The notes beneath the pieces were generated by a model that was not told where the DNA came from, ran no database searches, and saw nothing but the letters and a program-made list of their open reading frames with translations. A stretch of 5,339 nucleotides of DNA, from contig VBKY01000261.1 of the NCBI GenBank assembly GCA_005879255.1, positions 1 through 5,339 of the forward strand. Reading direction: 5' to 3'. Source of the DNA: Deltaproteobacteria bacterium (GTDB lineage Bacteria > Desulfobacterota_B > Binatia > UBA9968). Shown here piece after piece: positions 1-5,339 of this stretch (position 1 is its first letter; each line of letters starts with the position of its first letter). The position numbers were made by a program, and so were the translations under genes.

Positions 1-531
1 TGTCTGGCCATTGATCGTCGCGCCGAGCCGTGCGGGAGCGCCGCCGAGCGTTACGGCCTTGATGTCTTTGTATGGAATCCCGGCTTTGGTCAAAGCCAAA
101 CGCATGGCGAAATCAGCCGACGTCCCGGGTATATGCACCGCCGCGGTTTTACCTCTGAGATCTTCCGGTAATTTGATCTTGGCGTTGCCGATGATGAAGT
201 AGGGCAAGGTATTCATCTGACTTTGAACAATCGCGACGTCCGCGCCCGCGAGGTTGGCGTTGATCACGGCGGTGCCCACCGCGCCGCTGTAGCCGAGGTC
301 GCCGGCAATCAGGCTTTGAATTCCGCGCACGCTACCGTCGATGAAGATAGTATCGAGATCGAGCCCGTGCTTTTTGAAGATGCCCATCTCTTTGGCGATC
401 CAGTAGACCACCGACGAATTGCTAGAGTCCGAAATGTAGGCGATGTAACTTTTCGCGTGAGCCGTGCGAGCGCAAGCCATCGCCGACACAAGCAATGCTA
501 AGATCAGCGTTACGAAAAAGCGACTCTTCAT
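1..531 (-). CDS. ABC-type substrate-binding protein, NMT1/SsuA/TauA-like (C-terminus beyond window)
   Basis: The minus-strand frame is open from an ATG at 531 to the window edge: 177 codons, with the C-terminal part missing. The N-terminus is a Sec signal peptide: K2 and R4, a hydrophobic stretch at about residues 5-19, and an AHA site (24-26) suggesting cleavage before K27. C20 lies in AMAC, a poor lipobox, so a lipoprotein is less likely. The mature part has hallmarks of NMT1/THI5-like periplasmic binding proteins: the 'E-M-G-I-F-K-K-H-G-L' segment at 48-57, a 'SLIAGDLGYSG' ligand-site strand and turn at 73-83, and 'LPEDLRGKTAAV' at 121-132. Such proteins capture small organic solutes (sulfonates, pyrimidine precursors, aromatic acids) for an ABC permease; the substrate here is unknown. 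The start is fixed by a near-perfect Shine-Dalgarno 6 nt upstream. The gene lies 90 bp downstream of the second MFS gene on the same strand, so co-transcription is possible. No ABC permease or ATPase gene is visible. Confidence 0.88.
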   Translation of the reverse strand, partial: MKSRFFVTLILALLVSAMACARTAHAKSYIAYISDSSNSSVVYWIAKEMGIFKKHGLDLDTIFIDGSVRGIQSLIAGDLGYSGAVGTAVINANLAGADVAIVQSQMNTLPYFIIGNAKIKLPEDLRGKTAAVHIPGTSADFAMRLALTKAGIPYKDIKAVTLGGAPARLGATINGQT

Positions 532-537
532 CTCTAG

Positions 538-544
538 CCTCCTT
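538..544 (-). promoter_or_regulatory. Strong Shine-Dalgarno of the substrate-binding protein gene
   Basis: On the minus strand AAGGAGG stands 6 nt before the ATG at 531. It decides the start of the truncated gene. It contrasts with the two upstream MFS genes, whose starts have no such motif. Confidence 0.85.
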
Positions 545-621
545 AGTCTTCGCTCAGTGGGTTGACCGACTCCTGCTTAGCTCATCTTGTCGACGGCAAC
601 AAGAAGCTAGCCGCGCCGGAG

Positions 622-1803
622 TCATTTCAGCTTCGACCACTGGTTCCATGTCAGCACCAGGCCAAAAGCGCACATTACGGCTGCTGTAATGTACATCCAT
701 CGGTAGCCGGCCAAGTCGACGATGAACCCGTTTAGCAGAGCGCCGGCTCCGTTACTCAGCGGGAAGGAGACGGAAAAGCTTGCCATGGCGCGGCCGCGCC
801 GTTCGGTCGGGGCTTGTTCCATCGCCAGCGCAAGAATGCGCGAACCGCCGATGGCCGAACCCATGAAGTAAAGTGAGCCACTGAGTATCACACCGAGAAG
901 GGTGCCGACTATAGGCAGCAACAGCAAGGCGATTGTCTCTAGAATAAAAGCGACGATGAGCGAGCGGCCGCAGCCGATCTTATCCGATAGGCGACCGAGC
1001 AGCGGCCGCGCGAGCGTGCTGGTTACGCCGATCGCCACGTAGTACCAACCGAAGTGGCTGATGCCGAGTTGACGCGCGTAAAGCACGACGAAACTCGACA
1101 AGCAGGGCAGCGAAAGATGCAGCGTGAAAAGGAGCGCGGCAGCGAGCAAGATGTGGCGGTCGAAGACGTTGATGATTTCACGCCACCAAGCTTCTGTGGA
1201 TTGGACTTGGGAATCGCGTGCGCGGCGGGGGACCTGTCGCGATAGGGCGTAAGCCGCAACAGCGCCGGCAAGAACGAGACTCATCGCAACCAAGAAAGCG
1301 GCGCCAAAGCCGCCAAAGTGCGCATCGATGATCCAAAGCGCTACCGCTGGAAATATGATCGTCGCAGCAGATTGAACGCCACCGTAATAACCGGAGGCTT
1401 CGCCGCGCCGGTCCACGGGTGCGGCGGTCGCGAGCAACGTGTAGCCGCCGGTATTCATGCCGGACCAGCCGATGCCGCGCAGACCATTGGCGAGCATCGT
1501 CGCGCCGGCAAACGGTAGGAAGCAGAAGGCGATGCTTATGGTCTGGGTCAATAATCCGAGGATCATCACGCCGGTCTCGCTCCAACGATCGGCCCAATAA
1601 CCGATGATCGGCCGGGATACGACGCTGGTGACGCCGAACGAAGCGATGACCAATCCGACGACAAAAGGCGAGCCTCCCAGATGAGTAATGTAAAGTGGAA
1701 AGGCGGGTTGGAGAATGAAATGTTGGGCATAACCGAGAAACTCAGCCAAACAGAGCAGCGCGAAGACACGGGTCCAAATCGATTCGCGTTTATCACTGGC
1801 CAT
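622..1803 (-). CDS. MFS permease 2 (12-TM major facilitator, tandem paralog)
   Basis: The product is 393 residues, the usual length for a 12-helix major facilitator of the inner membrane. Hydrophobic segments alternate with short loops, and a longer polar stretch at about 190-212 fits the central loop between helices 6 and 7. Seen in the sequence: a motif A-like loop between TM2 and TM3 with G68, D72 and R73 ('GYWADRW'); a motif B-like R109-G-I-G in TM4; and a second motif A-like 'GRLSDKIG' at 270-277 in the C-terminal half. The family exports or imports small molecules by proton-coupled exchange; the substrate here cannot be read. The ATG at 1803 is supported by collinearity with the neighbouring paralog (both begin M-A and share 'ESIWTR' at residues 7-12). 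It lies 14 bp after the paralog's stop and has only A/T-rich sequence instead of a Shine-Dalgarno, so translation may depend on coupling to the upstream gene. The stop is TGA at 622-624. Confidence 0.93.
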   Translation of the reverse strand: MASDKRESIWTRVFALLCLAEFLGYAQHFILQPAFPLYITHLGGSPFVVGLVIASFGVTSVVSRPIIGYWADRWSETGVMILGLLTQTISIAFCFLPFAGATMLANGLRGIGWSGMNTGGYTLLATAAPVDRRGEASGYYGGVQSAATIIFPAVALWIIDAHFGGFGAAFLVAMSLVLAGAVAAYALSRQVPRRARDSQVQSTEAWWREIINVFDRHILLAAALLFTLHLSLPCLSSFVVLYARQLGISHFGWYYVAIGVTSTLARPLLGRLSDKIGCGRSLIVAFILETIALLLLPIVGTLLGVILSGSLYFMGSAIGGSRILALAMEQAPTERRGRAMASFSVSFPLSNGAGALLNGFIVDLAGYRWMYITAAVMCAFGLVLTWNQWSKLK

Positions 1804-1817
1804 CGAATTAGATTTTA

Positions 1818-3017
1818 TTAGTTCGCCGGCGACCTCAGTTTCGGCGCGTTGACCAGCGCGAAAATGAGTCCCAATGCCTGCAGCGCGGCTAAAACGAAAA
1901 ACATCCCGACATAACCGGCAGCCTCGACCGCGATGCCGGTAATGAGTGAACCCACGCCATAGCTCAGCGGATAGGCGACGGAAAAACTCGCCATTTGTTT
2001 ACCGCGACGGCGTGGATCGGCGCGCTCCACGGCGATTGCCAGGGTTGTCGAGCTGCCGATGGCGTTGCCGAGCATGTAAAGCGTGCCGCAAACGATCATG
2101 CCCGCGAGATTGGACATGATCGTGATCAGAAGCAGGCTCATCAACTGTAAACCGAACCCGGTGGCAATCGAGAGATCGCGGCCGATGATGTCCGAGAGAC
2201 GGCCAAGCAGCGGGCGAGCAAGCAAACTGGTGATGCCGACGACGACGAAAAACGCGCCGAAATTCATGATGCCGCGCTCGGCGGCGTAGAGGACGCTAAA
2301 ATTCGTAATCGAAGGGAGCGAGATGTTGAGCCAGCAAAGCATGATCGACGGCAGCAAAATATCGTGTTCGATAAAATGGAAAATTTCGCGCCACCACTGG
2401 CGCGATAGCTCCGACGGCGCATCGCGGTCAATTGTGCGAGGGACGCGCACGGCCATCACTCCGCCAAGCGCGGCGCCGACCCAGGAAAAAACCGCCGAAA
2501 CAAGGAAAACCACCCCGAAATTGCCGAATGGGGTGTGGAGCAGCCACAGAGCGAAGGCGGGAAATAAGATCGTGGAGGCGCCTTGTACGCCGCTGTAAAG
2601 GCCGGAGGCTTCGCCACGACGCGATTCCGGCGCTATATGCGCTAGCAGCGAGTAGCCTCCGGTATTGAGTCCGCCCCAACCGATGCCACGCAGACCGTTG
2701 GCCAACATCGTGGCGCCCACAAAAGGAATGAAACAGAGAAAAATGCTCGCGCCCTGAAAGAGCAACCCCGCGATCATGACACCGGTTTCGCTCCAACGAT
2801 CGGCCCAATGGCCTACCAGGGGCCGAACGATGACGCTCGTCGCGGCGAAACAGGCGAGCACGATGCCGACGATGAAAGGCGATCCGCCAAGTTGTTGCGT
2901 GACGTACAGGGGTAAGATCGGCGTCAGCACGGAGTGCTGCGCATAGCCCAAAAATTGCGCTCCGCAAAGCAGTATAAAGGTGCGCGTCCAGATGGATTCG
3001 AGCTGCCGGTTCGCCAT
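1818..3017 (-). CDS. MFS permease 1 (12-TM major facilitator, tandem paralog)
   Basis: The product is 399 residues with the same architecture as the downstream gene: 12 predicted helices, a motif A-like loop (G69, D73, R74), a motif B-like R110-G-I-G in TM4, a central polar loop at about 193-218, and a canonical 'GRLSDIIGR' at 272-280. Long blocks are identical to the paralog, for example 'WADRWSETGVMI' and 'GATMLANGLRGIGW', so the pair arose by tandem duplication, and then diverged most in TM5-TM7 and the central loop. I chose the ATG at 3017 because it aligns with the paralog's N-terminus. A TTG at 3179 would add 54 residues with no counterpart in the paralog and no membrane segment, and neither start has a good Shine-Dalgarno. 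This looks like the first gene of a minus-strand unit with MFS 2 and the binding protein. The substrate is unknown; drug or metabolite efflux and organic-anion uptake are both possible. Confidence 0.92.
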   Translation of the reverse strand: MANRQLESIWTRTFILLCGAQFLGYAQHSVLTPILPLYVTQQLGGSPFIVGIVLACFAATSVIVRPLVGHWADRWSETGVMIAGLLFQGASIFLCFIPFVGATMLANGLRGIGWGGLNTGGYSLLAHIAPESRRGEASGLYSGVQGASTILFPAFALWLLHTPFGNFGVVFLVSAVFSWVGAALGGVMAVRVPRTIDRDAPSELSRQWWREIFHFIEHDILLPSIMLCWLNISLPSITNFSVLYAAERGIMNFGAFFVVVGITSLLARPLLGRLSDIIGRDLSIATGFGLQLMSLLLITIMSNLAGMIVCGTLYMLGNAIGSSTTLAIAVERADPRRRGKQMASFSVAYPLSYGVGSLITGIAVEAAGYVGMFFVLAALQALGLIFALVNAPKLRSPAN

Positions 3018-3317
3018 TAATTGTTTGCTACCGAAGGGGATTCTTTGCGCGGGCCTGTCGGGTTCAGGACGAGGCGAAATTGCAAAGCGGCTCCAAGTTA
3101 ACACGAAGCGAAAGTGGAAGCGAGTTTCGCATTTTGGACGAACTTGATTCCCTTGTCGCGGATTTGCGCAATTGAGCAAACAGCAAGTTCACTCTAATTG
3201 GAGGTAGCGTGACGAGGTGTATGGCCTGAACAATCTCGAAGACAGGTAAATCCGGCTGTGCCATGGCTTGGGTGACCGAATCGAAGAAGGGCTGCGATCA
3301 AGGTGATCTCCGTCCGG

Positions 3318-3391
3318 TCAAATTACTCGCGAATGGTTTCCACCAGAAATTGGAGGACAGTAAGGCAGAAATCGAATTGTAGAAGTTTGAC
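3318..3391 (+). repeat. Diverged direct repeat, copy A
   Basis: This copy aligns with copy B (4296-4370) in the same orientation. By hand count 57 of 74 aligned positions match, with one single-base gap; the first 51 positions are ungapped with 41 matches. The best-conserved blocks are TCAAATTAC at the left end, AGAAAT in the middle and CAGTAAGGCAG at 3358-3368. Weaker similarity seems to continue for about 20 bp to the right. Differences are not concentrated at third codon positions in any obvious frame, so selection on a peptide is not evident. Confidence 0.7.
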
Positions 3392-3745
3392 CTCAAAACG
3401 CTCTCGCGAACAACTGGATTCGGCTGTTATAAGTGCGGTCGAGTCGAACCAAATAACTCAACACTCACGCCCGATCCTCGCCGTCTCGTGCCTTCCTTCG
3501 CGGTTATGGCATTCACGTGTGACGAGCGTCTGTCACCCATCATTGGCAAAAGTGACGTGAGTAAATCCGTACCTGCTCCTCACGACAATCGAAATCCGTA
3601 ATTGGCTCAATTTCTAAGGCATTTGACACCGCGGTTACGATTTCTTTGCCATAAGAAAATTTAATAACATAACCTTCCTCCAGCTGGCACGTGTTGTGCT
3701 TCTACCTTGTGTTGCGACTAACGGTTAATTCTTAGTCAAGCATCC

Positions 3746-3750
3746 GAGGA
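3746..3750 (+). promoter_or_regulatory. Ribosome binding site of the orphan gene
   Basis: GAGGA lies 9 nt before the ATG at 3760. It is a moderate Shine-Dalgarno and supports that ATG as the start. Confidence 0.6.
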
Positions 3751-3759
3751 ACTTTATTC

Positions 3760-4260
3760 ATGTCTGCCATTTTTTTTTCAGAAGCCCTACGCACCATCGG
3801 CCAGGACTTAGAACTGCGGGGTATCAAAACCTTTCTCATAAGATGCGAAGCTGAACTCTACGTTGTCGAGGCTGGTTACCAGTCGCCACCGGCTCCCACC
3901 CCTGTCACCTTGCATTACACCTTAGATGATATCGAGCAGTTGGATCGCAAAGCACGAGAGAGAAGTGATCGTGATTCGGCGGTTAAGGACTTTCTTAGCT
4001 TGTCCCAAATCTTTTGGGCGATCGGGAGTTACGTGACTAGCAAAGGAGCTCGATTACTGAGTGTTTCCAACAATGCCTCGACTGAGAGAATGCCCGTCGT
4101 CAGGATTGAATACGAAACGGTTCAGGGCGATCGAGTCGTTGACGATCGCACGGGCTCCGCGATCTACGAACTGTGTGTTAGCGTTTACAAGCTGAGAGGA
4201 ACATTAAATAGTAATAATGTGCGGTATACTCGTTTCCGCGCCTTCCACGAAAATAGTTAA
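3760..4260 (+). CDS. Conserved-looking hypothetical protein, 166 aa
   Basis: I do not recognise the family with certainty. The product is 166 residues, soluble, without signal peptide or membrane helix. It looks alpha/beta: an N-terminal helix ('SEALRTIGQDLELRG'), strands around residues 24-38 ('FLIRCEAELYVVEAG'), a charged helix at about 55-72 ('LDDIEQLDRKARERSDRD'), a helix at about 80-97 ('SLSQIFWAIGSYVTSKGA'), and a strand-turn-strand region before a final helix carrying 'YELCVSVYKLRG'. Composition and motif spacing remind me of an uncharacterised family seen in environmental bacteria, but that is memory, not a search. The frame is well filled, with a plausible ribosome binding site. It is the only plus-strand gene, stands alone, converges on the VOC gene with a 142-bp gap, and is bracketed by the two copies of a diverged direct repeat. 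Codon 4 to codon 7 contain a run of nine T (3770-3778), a slippage-prone spot. Base composition is less GC-rich than the MFS genes, which may indicate separate ancestry. Confidence 0.75.
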   Translation: MSAIFFSEALRTIGQDLELRGIKTFLIRCEAELYVVEAGYQSPPAPTPVTLHYTLDDIEQLDRKARERSDRDSAVKDFLSLSQIFWAIGSYVTSKGARLLSVSNNASTERMPVVRIEYETVQGDRVVDDRTGSAIYELCVSVYKLRGTLNSNNVRYTRFRAFHENS

Positions 4261-4295
4261 TGCTTTTATCGATGGTTCGACTGATTTCCCGTTAA

Positions 4296-4370
4296 TCAAA
4301 TTACCCGCAAATTGTTTCTATGAGAAATCGGACAGCAGTAAGGCAGACGATCCGATCGTAAAGGTTCGAC
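4296..4370 (+). repeat. Diverged direct repeat, copy B
   Basis: This is the partner of copy A (3318-3391), offset by 978 bp, starting 35 bp after the stop of the orphan gene. It includes a perfect 13-bp palindrome ACGATC-C-GATCGT at 4347-4359, which copy A does not keep, and a small TTTCT/AGAAA hairpin at 4315-4327. Weak similarity may run on towards 4388, close to the end of the converging VOC gene. Confidence 0.7.
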
Positions 4371-4382
4371 GGCCACGGCTCT

Positions 4383-4402
4383 CCGGGCCATCGCCCGCCC
4401 GG
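4383..4402 (-). terminator. GC-rich hairpin directly after the VOC stop (possible terminator)
   Basis: CCGGGC at 4383-4388 pairs with GCCCGG at 4397-4402 across an 8-nt loop, and the stem begins at the base next to the VOC stop codon. No T-run follows on either strand, so it is not a canonical intrinsic terminator. It could protect the 3' end or serve both converging genes. Confidence 0.3.
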
Positions 4403-5140
4403 CTAATTCATTCCGAAGACGGTCACGAGGTTTTCCTCAGGGTCCCGGAGATGCATCTGCCGCTTGCCTTCGTCCACCCAATCCGGTCCCCAAGAAACGG
4501 CGAGCTTGCCATCTTCCACACGCCGGAGCACTTCATCCGAGGTTTCATTCACCGCGAGCCCGTAACAGTAAAGACCGCTAACGGGGTTGGGATCGAGGTT
4601 CAGCAACACCAGCTGCATCACGCCGTCGGTCAATACCACTTTATGCGCGGCCGTTTTGACCGTGTCCATCCCGAAGACCTCCGTATAGAATCGCGACAGC
4701 TCCTGCGGCTTTTGTGAGAGTATGACGAGCCGCCGCACCGCGTTCATAGCTCGATCGTCGGTTCCATTTTGCAGCCGGTCTGCCGGGATCGTGTTGTAAC
4801 CTCTCCCTGAAAGATCAATGGGGTTACCTTCCGGGTCGTGAACGCGCCAATCGGTGAACGATCTGCCGGCGGGACGCGCTTCCACTTTCGATGCTCCGGC
4901 ACGGCTCAAAACCGGCCGCAGAGACTCAACGTCATCGACAACGAAGCCGAAGTGGTTCAACCCCATCGGACCGGTCGCGGAAGGCGGATTGATCGCCAAA
5001 AACAGATGACCGTCCCACAGATCCACCGCTCTACGGTTGCTGAGCACCTCTTTGAGCCCAAAAGCGCGCTTGTAAAATTCCGCCAACGAACGGGGCTCTC
5101 CGGAGCGCACGGCGATATGGACCAATTTTGCCTGTTTCAT
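4403..5140 (-). CDS. Two-domain VOC (glyoxalase/bleomycin-resistance/dioxygenase fold) protein
   Basis: The product is 245 residues and holds two tandem VOC domains. Domain 1 (about 4-112) starts with 'KLVHIAVRS', has 'LAEFYKRAFGL' helix-turn sequence, 'LNHFGFVVDD' at 61-70, and the typical 'HDPEGNPIDLSG' close at 101-112. Domain 2 (about 134-244) repeats the order: 'RRLVILSQKPQELSRFYTEVFGM', 'YCYGLAV', and 'RDPEENLVTVFG'. In VOC enzymes metal ligands usually sit on the first and last strands of each module. Domain 1 keeps H8 and H63 and has D109 where Glu is usual; the fourth position lacks an obvious ligand. Domain 2 has no His at either expected place, so it may be structural. A two-domain layout is found in extradiol dioxygenases and related enzymes, but the specific reaction is not assignable. 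The ATG at 5140 is chosen for its near-perfect Shine-Dalgarno; a TTG at 5170 would start inside the palindromic repeat. The gene follows another minus-strand gene after 111 bp. Confidence 0.9.
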   Translation of the reverse strand: MKQAKLVHIAVRSGEPRSLAEFYKRAFGLKEVLSNRRAVDLWDGHLFLAINPPSATGPMGLNHFGFVVDDVESLRPVLSRAGASKVEARPAGRSFTDWRVHDPEGNPIDLSGRGYNTIPADRLQNGTDDRAMNAVRRLVILSQKPQELSRFYTEVFGMDTVKTAAHKVVLTDGVMQLVLLNLDPNPVSGLYCYGLAVNETSDEVLRRVEDGKLAVSWGPDWVDEGKRQMHLRDPEENLVTVFGMN

Positions 5141-5145
5141 GTCCG

Positions 5146-5151
5146 CCTCCT
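5146..5151 (-). promoter_or_regulatory. Strong Shine-Dalgarno of the VOC gene
   Basis: AGGAGG on the minus strand stands 5 nt before the ATG at 5140 and decides this start over the longer TTG-initiated frame. It lies only 10 nt beyond the end of the palindromic repeat, so folding upstream could influence access to it. Confidence 0.85.
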
Positions 5152-5161
5152 CAATACGAGT

Positions 5162-5242
5162 GGGGTTCAAACGTTCAAGAGTTCAAACGTTCAACGTTCT
5201 CTCCCCACCTTGAACGTTGAACTCTTGAACCTTGAACTCCCC
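5162..5242. repeat. Compound palindrome of GTTCAA/TTGAAC units (octamer-phased)
   Basis: The left arm has four GTTCAA units starting at 5165, 5173, 5181 and 5189, exactly 8 bp apart, followed by GTTC at 5196. The right arm has four TTGAAC units starting at 5210, 5217, 5225 and 5232, spaced 7, 8 and 7 bp. The arms pair as an imperfect inverted repeat: GTTCAAGAGTTCAA (5173-5186) has a perfect 14-bp complement at 5217-5230, and the outer ends are GGGG (5162-5165) and CCCC (5239-5242). The centre at about 5200-5209 is an unpaired C-rich segment (G-rich in the minus-strand RNA). It fills most of the 111-bp spacer between two same-strand genes. No T-run follows, so it is not a standard terminator. 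It may be an intergenic repeat element, an RNA hairpin, or an operator array. Confidence 0.85.
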
Positions 5243-5251
5243 AGATCGTTA

Positions 5252-5339
5252 CTACAGCGACCCGACCAGCGCGCGATCGAGCAATCTGCTCCTATCGAAC
5301 TTGCGCATGAAGCTCTCATCTATCAAATCGTCGGACTTG
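5252..5339 (-). CDS. C-terminal end of a gene running off the right edge, possibly a substrate-binding protein
   Basis: A minus-strand frame enters from the window edge and reads 28 codons ('SDDLIDESFMRKFDRSRLLD' then eight more residues) before a TAG at 5252-5254. Its mixed acidic/aromatic helix followed by a short hydrophobic tail resembles the last helix of NMT1-type periplasmic binding proteins, where a D-x-S-F-like turn near the end is common. This assignment rests on very little sequence. The stop falls 9 bp before the palindromic repeat, which supports a real gene end. Confidence 0.5.
   Translation of the reverse strand, partial: KSDDLIDESFMRKFDRSRLLDRALVGSL

Larger units (their letters stand above)
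3018..3759. other. 742-bp divergent intergenic region without a convincing gene
   Basis: This stretch separates the divergently read MFS 1 and orphan gene, so it should hold the promoters of both, but I see no convincing -35/-10 pair on either strand. It contains one copy of the diverged direct repeat (3318-3391) and a cluster of GTGA/TCAC half-sites (3513-3560). A plus-strand frame from 3230 to a TAA at 3599-3601 is broken only by a TAG at 3380-3382; within it an ATG at 3263 would give a 39-residue peptide. Its base composition is visibly more A/T-rich than the MFS genes. Short minus-strand frames here (such as 3064-3264) have no recognisable product and no ribosome binding site. Confidence 0.6.

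Noticed and set aside
586..603. CTTGT/ACAAG hairpin between MFS 2 and the binding-protein gene as a terminator
   Set aside because: The stem is only 5 bp with an 8-nt loop and no T-run; it is weak and expected by chance.
1023..1597. Several long open frames on both strands inside the MFS genes
   Set aside because: They are shadows of the GC-rich MFS coding frames, with arginine-rich composition and no motifs.
3018..3179. 54-residue N-terminal extension of MFS 1 from a TTG at 3179
   Set aside because: The extension has no counterpart in the tandem paralog, no membrane helix or signal, and no Shine-Dalgarno. The ATG at 3017 aligns with the paralog's start.
3263..3382. 39-residue peptide starting at an ATG within the intergenic region
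   Set aside because: There is no good ribosome binding site. The codon differences from repeat copy B are not biased to third positions, so coding selection is not evident.
3623..3657. TTGACA as a -35 box for the orphan gene
   Set aside because: At 16-18 bp spacing there is no acceptable -10 hexamer; the nearest A/T-rich hexamer is about 21 bp away, so no promoter call is made.
4217..4717. Plus-strand 166-codon open frame overlapping the end of the orphan gene and the VOC gene
   Set aside because: From 4403 onward it is antisense to the VOC gene, whose domains and ribosome binding site are clear. Its start lies inside the orphan gene, and no ribosome binding site or recognisable product supports it. 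Its early part only reads through repeat copy B.
5162..5242. GTTCAA repeat as a CRISPR array or plasmid iterons
   Set aside because: Units are only 6-8 bp, without spacers and arranged as a palindrome. No cas or replication initiator gene is nearby.

Overview
The window looks like chromosomal DNA from a moderately GC-rich, probably environmental bacterium. NMT1/SsuA-type substrate-binding proteins, MFS permeases and VOC (glyoxalase-fold) proteins are typical of large-genome soil or sediment lineages such as Desulfobacterota/Binatia-, Rokubacteria- or Tectomicrobia-like groups. That placement is an impression from gene content only; no taxonomic marker is present.

Layout. From right to left on the minus strand: the last 28 codons of a gene that runs off the right edge (5252-5339, possibly a substrate-binding protein C-terminus); a 111-bp spacer almost filled by an imperfect palindrome of GTTCAA/TTGAAC units (5162-5242); and a two-domain VOC protein (4403-5140). 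A plus-strand orphan gene of unknown function (3760-4260) converges on the VOC gene. It is preceded by 742 bp without a convincing gene (3018-3759). Further left, a minus-strand cluster reads MFS permease 1 (1818-3017), MFS permease 2 (622-1803) and an exported ABC-type substrate-binding protein (1-531, C-terminus cut off by the window edge).

How the genes may work together. The two MFS genes are clear tandem paralogs 14 bp apart, and the binding-protein gene follows after 90 bp with its own strong ribosome binding site. One transcript carrying two secondary transporters plus an SBP is plausible, but no substrate can be read from the sequence. The VOC gene may belong to a separate minus-strand unit that enters from the right.

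Most interesting structure. (i) A diverged direct repeat of about 75 bp (3318-3391 and 4296-4370, about 76% identical by hand count) brackets the orphan gene, so that gene may sit on a duplicated or cassette-like unit of about 978 bp. (ii) The octamer-phased palindrome upstream of the VOC gene could fold into a long RNA hairpin just before its Shine-Dalgarno. (iii) An almost open but UAG-interrupted reading frame lies in the long intergenic region. I found no tRNA, rRNA, CRISPR array, transposase or integrase, and no clearly novel multi-gene system.
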